Positions 63,973 through 64,000 of a stretch of DNA of 64,000 nt are shown piece by piece; the first letter of the stretch is position 1, and every line of letters starts with the position of its first letter. Source of the stretch: Gemmatimonadaceae bacterium (lineage in GTDB: Bacteria > Gemmatimonadota > Gemmatimonadetes > Gemmatimonadales > Gemmatimonadaceae). Below the pieces are notes generated by a model. The model saw nothing but the letters and a program-made list of their open reading frames with translations. It ran no database searches and was not told the origin of the DNA. The translations under genes and the position numbers were made by a program. The stretch spans positions 28,676 to 92,675 of the forward strand of contig JANYIN010000133.1 of assembly GCA_025362035.1 (NCBI GenBank), read 5' to 3'.

Positions 63973-64000
63973 TGCACCAGCTTTGACGTCGCGATGGGCC

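Overview
The window is a GC-rich (roughly 63-65% by eye) chromosomal segment of about 64 kb. It looks like a free-living soil or sediment member of Gemmatimonadota or a close relative. This is inferred from the gene mix: secreted S9 and M28 peptidases, a large Asp-box (VPS10/BNR) secreted protein, fused membrane spermidine-synthase-like protein, bacterial deoxyhypusine-synthase homologue, ECF42 sigma factor, many GTG/TTG starts and few clear Shine-Dalgarno sites. I saw no rRNA, tRNA, CRISPR array, insertion sequence or prophage.

Layout. (1) 1-12.3 kb is a surface glycan or small-molecule modification locus: a FemAB/GNAT-like transferase and a five-bladed-propeller protein on the minus strand, then four SGNH-type hydrolase/acyltransferase proteins, one AlgI-like MBOAT O-acyltransferase, a NodU/CmcH carbamoyltransferase, an SxtJ-like membrane protein, two near-identical 52-residue DUF5989 membrane peptides and a Sfp-type phosphopantetheinyl transferase. 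(2) 12.4-14.8 kb holds an FMN 2-hydroxyacid oxidase/dehydrogenase and an acyltransferase-3 protein. (3) 14.9-17.3 kb is an arsenic operon (arsR, arsM, arsN2-like and an aquaporin whose 5' end has been replaced). (4) 17.3-24.6 kb carries an MBL hydrolase, a 21-bp tandem-repeat tract, an M28 peptidase, a lactate permease, a MarR regulator with palindromic operators and a DUF3108 protein. (5) 24.6-28.5 kb encodes a bd-type (CIO-like) quinol oxidase and a TSUP transporter. (6) 28.6-43.1 kb contains secreted hydrolases, homoserine dehydrogenase, an ECF42 sigma factor beside a frameshifted DGPF/YCII gene, a spermidine-synthase-like fusion and the Asp-box protein. (7) 43.3-50.9 kb has a LysR regulator, cupin, aldo/keto reductase, acetyltransferase, a queG remnant, a lipoprotein alpha/beta hydrolase and intact queG. 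(8) 51-64 kb carries a phosphodiesterase-like protein, LOG protein, DHS-like protein, DinB, greA with a terminator in its leader, GlpD, a two-gene beta-oxidation operon (thiolase, FadJ-like), and an ECF sigma factor followed by a membrane protein with a glycogen-binding-like domain.

The most novel parts are the duplicated DUF5989/SGNH/carbamoyltransferase locus, the chimeric aquaporin, the heptad-coding 21-bp repeat without a start codon, the greA leader attenuator, two regulators that appear leaderless with operators over their promoters, the broken DGPF partner of the ECF42 sigma factor, and the ECF sigma factor paired with a CBM48-like membrane protein.
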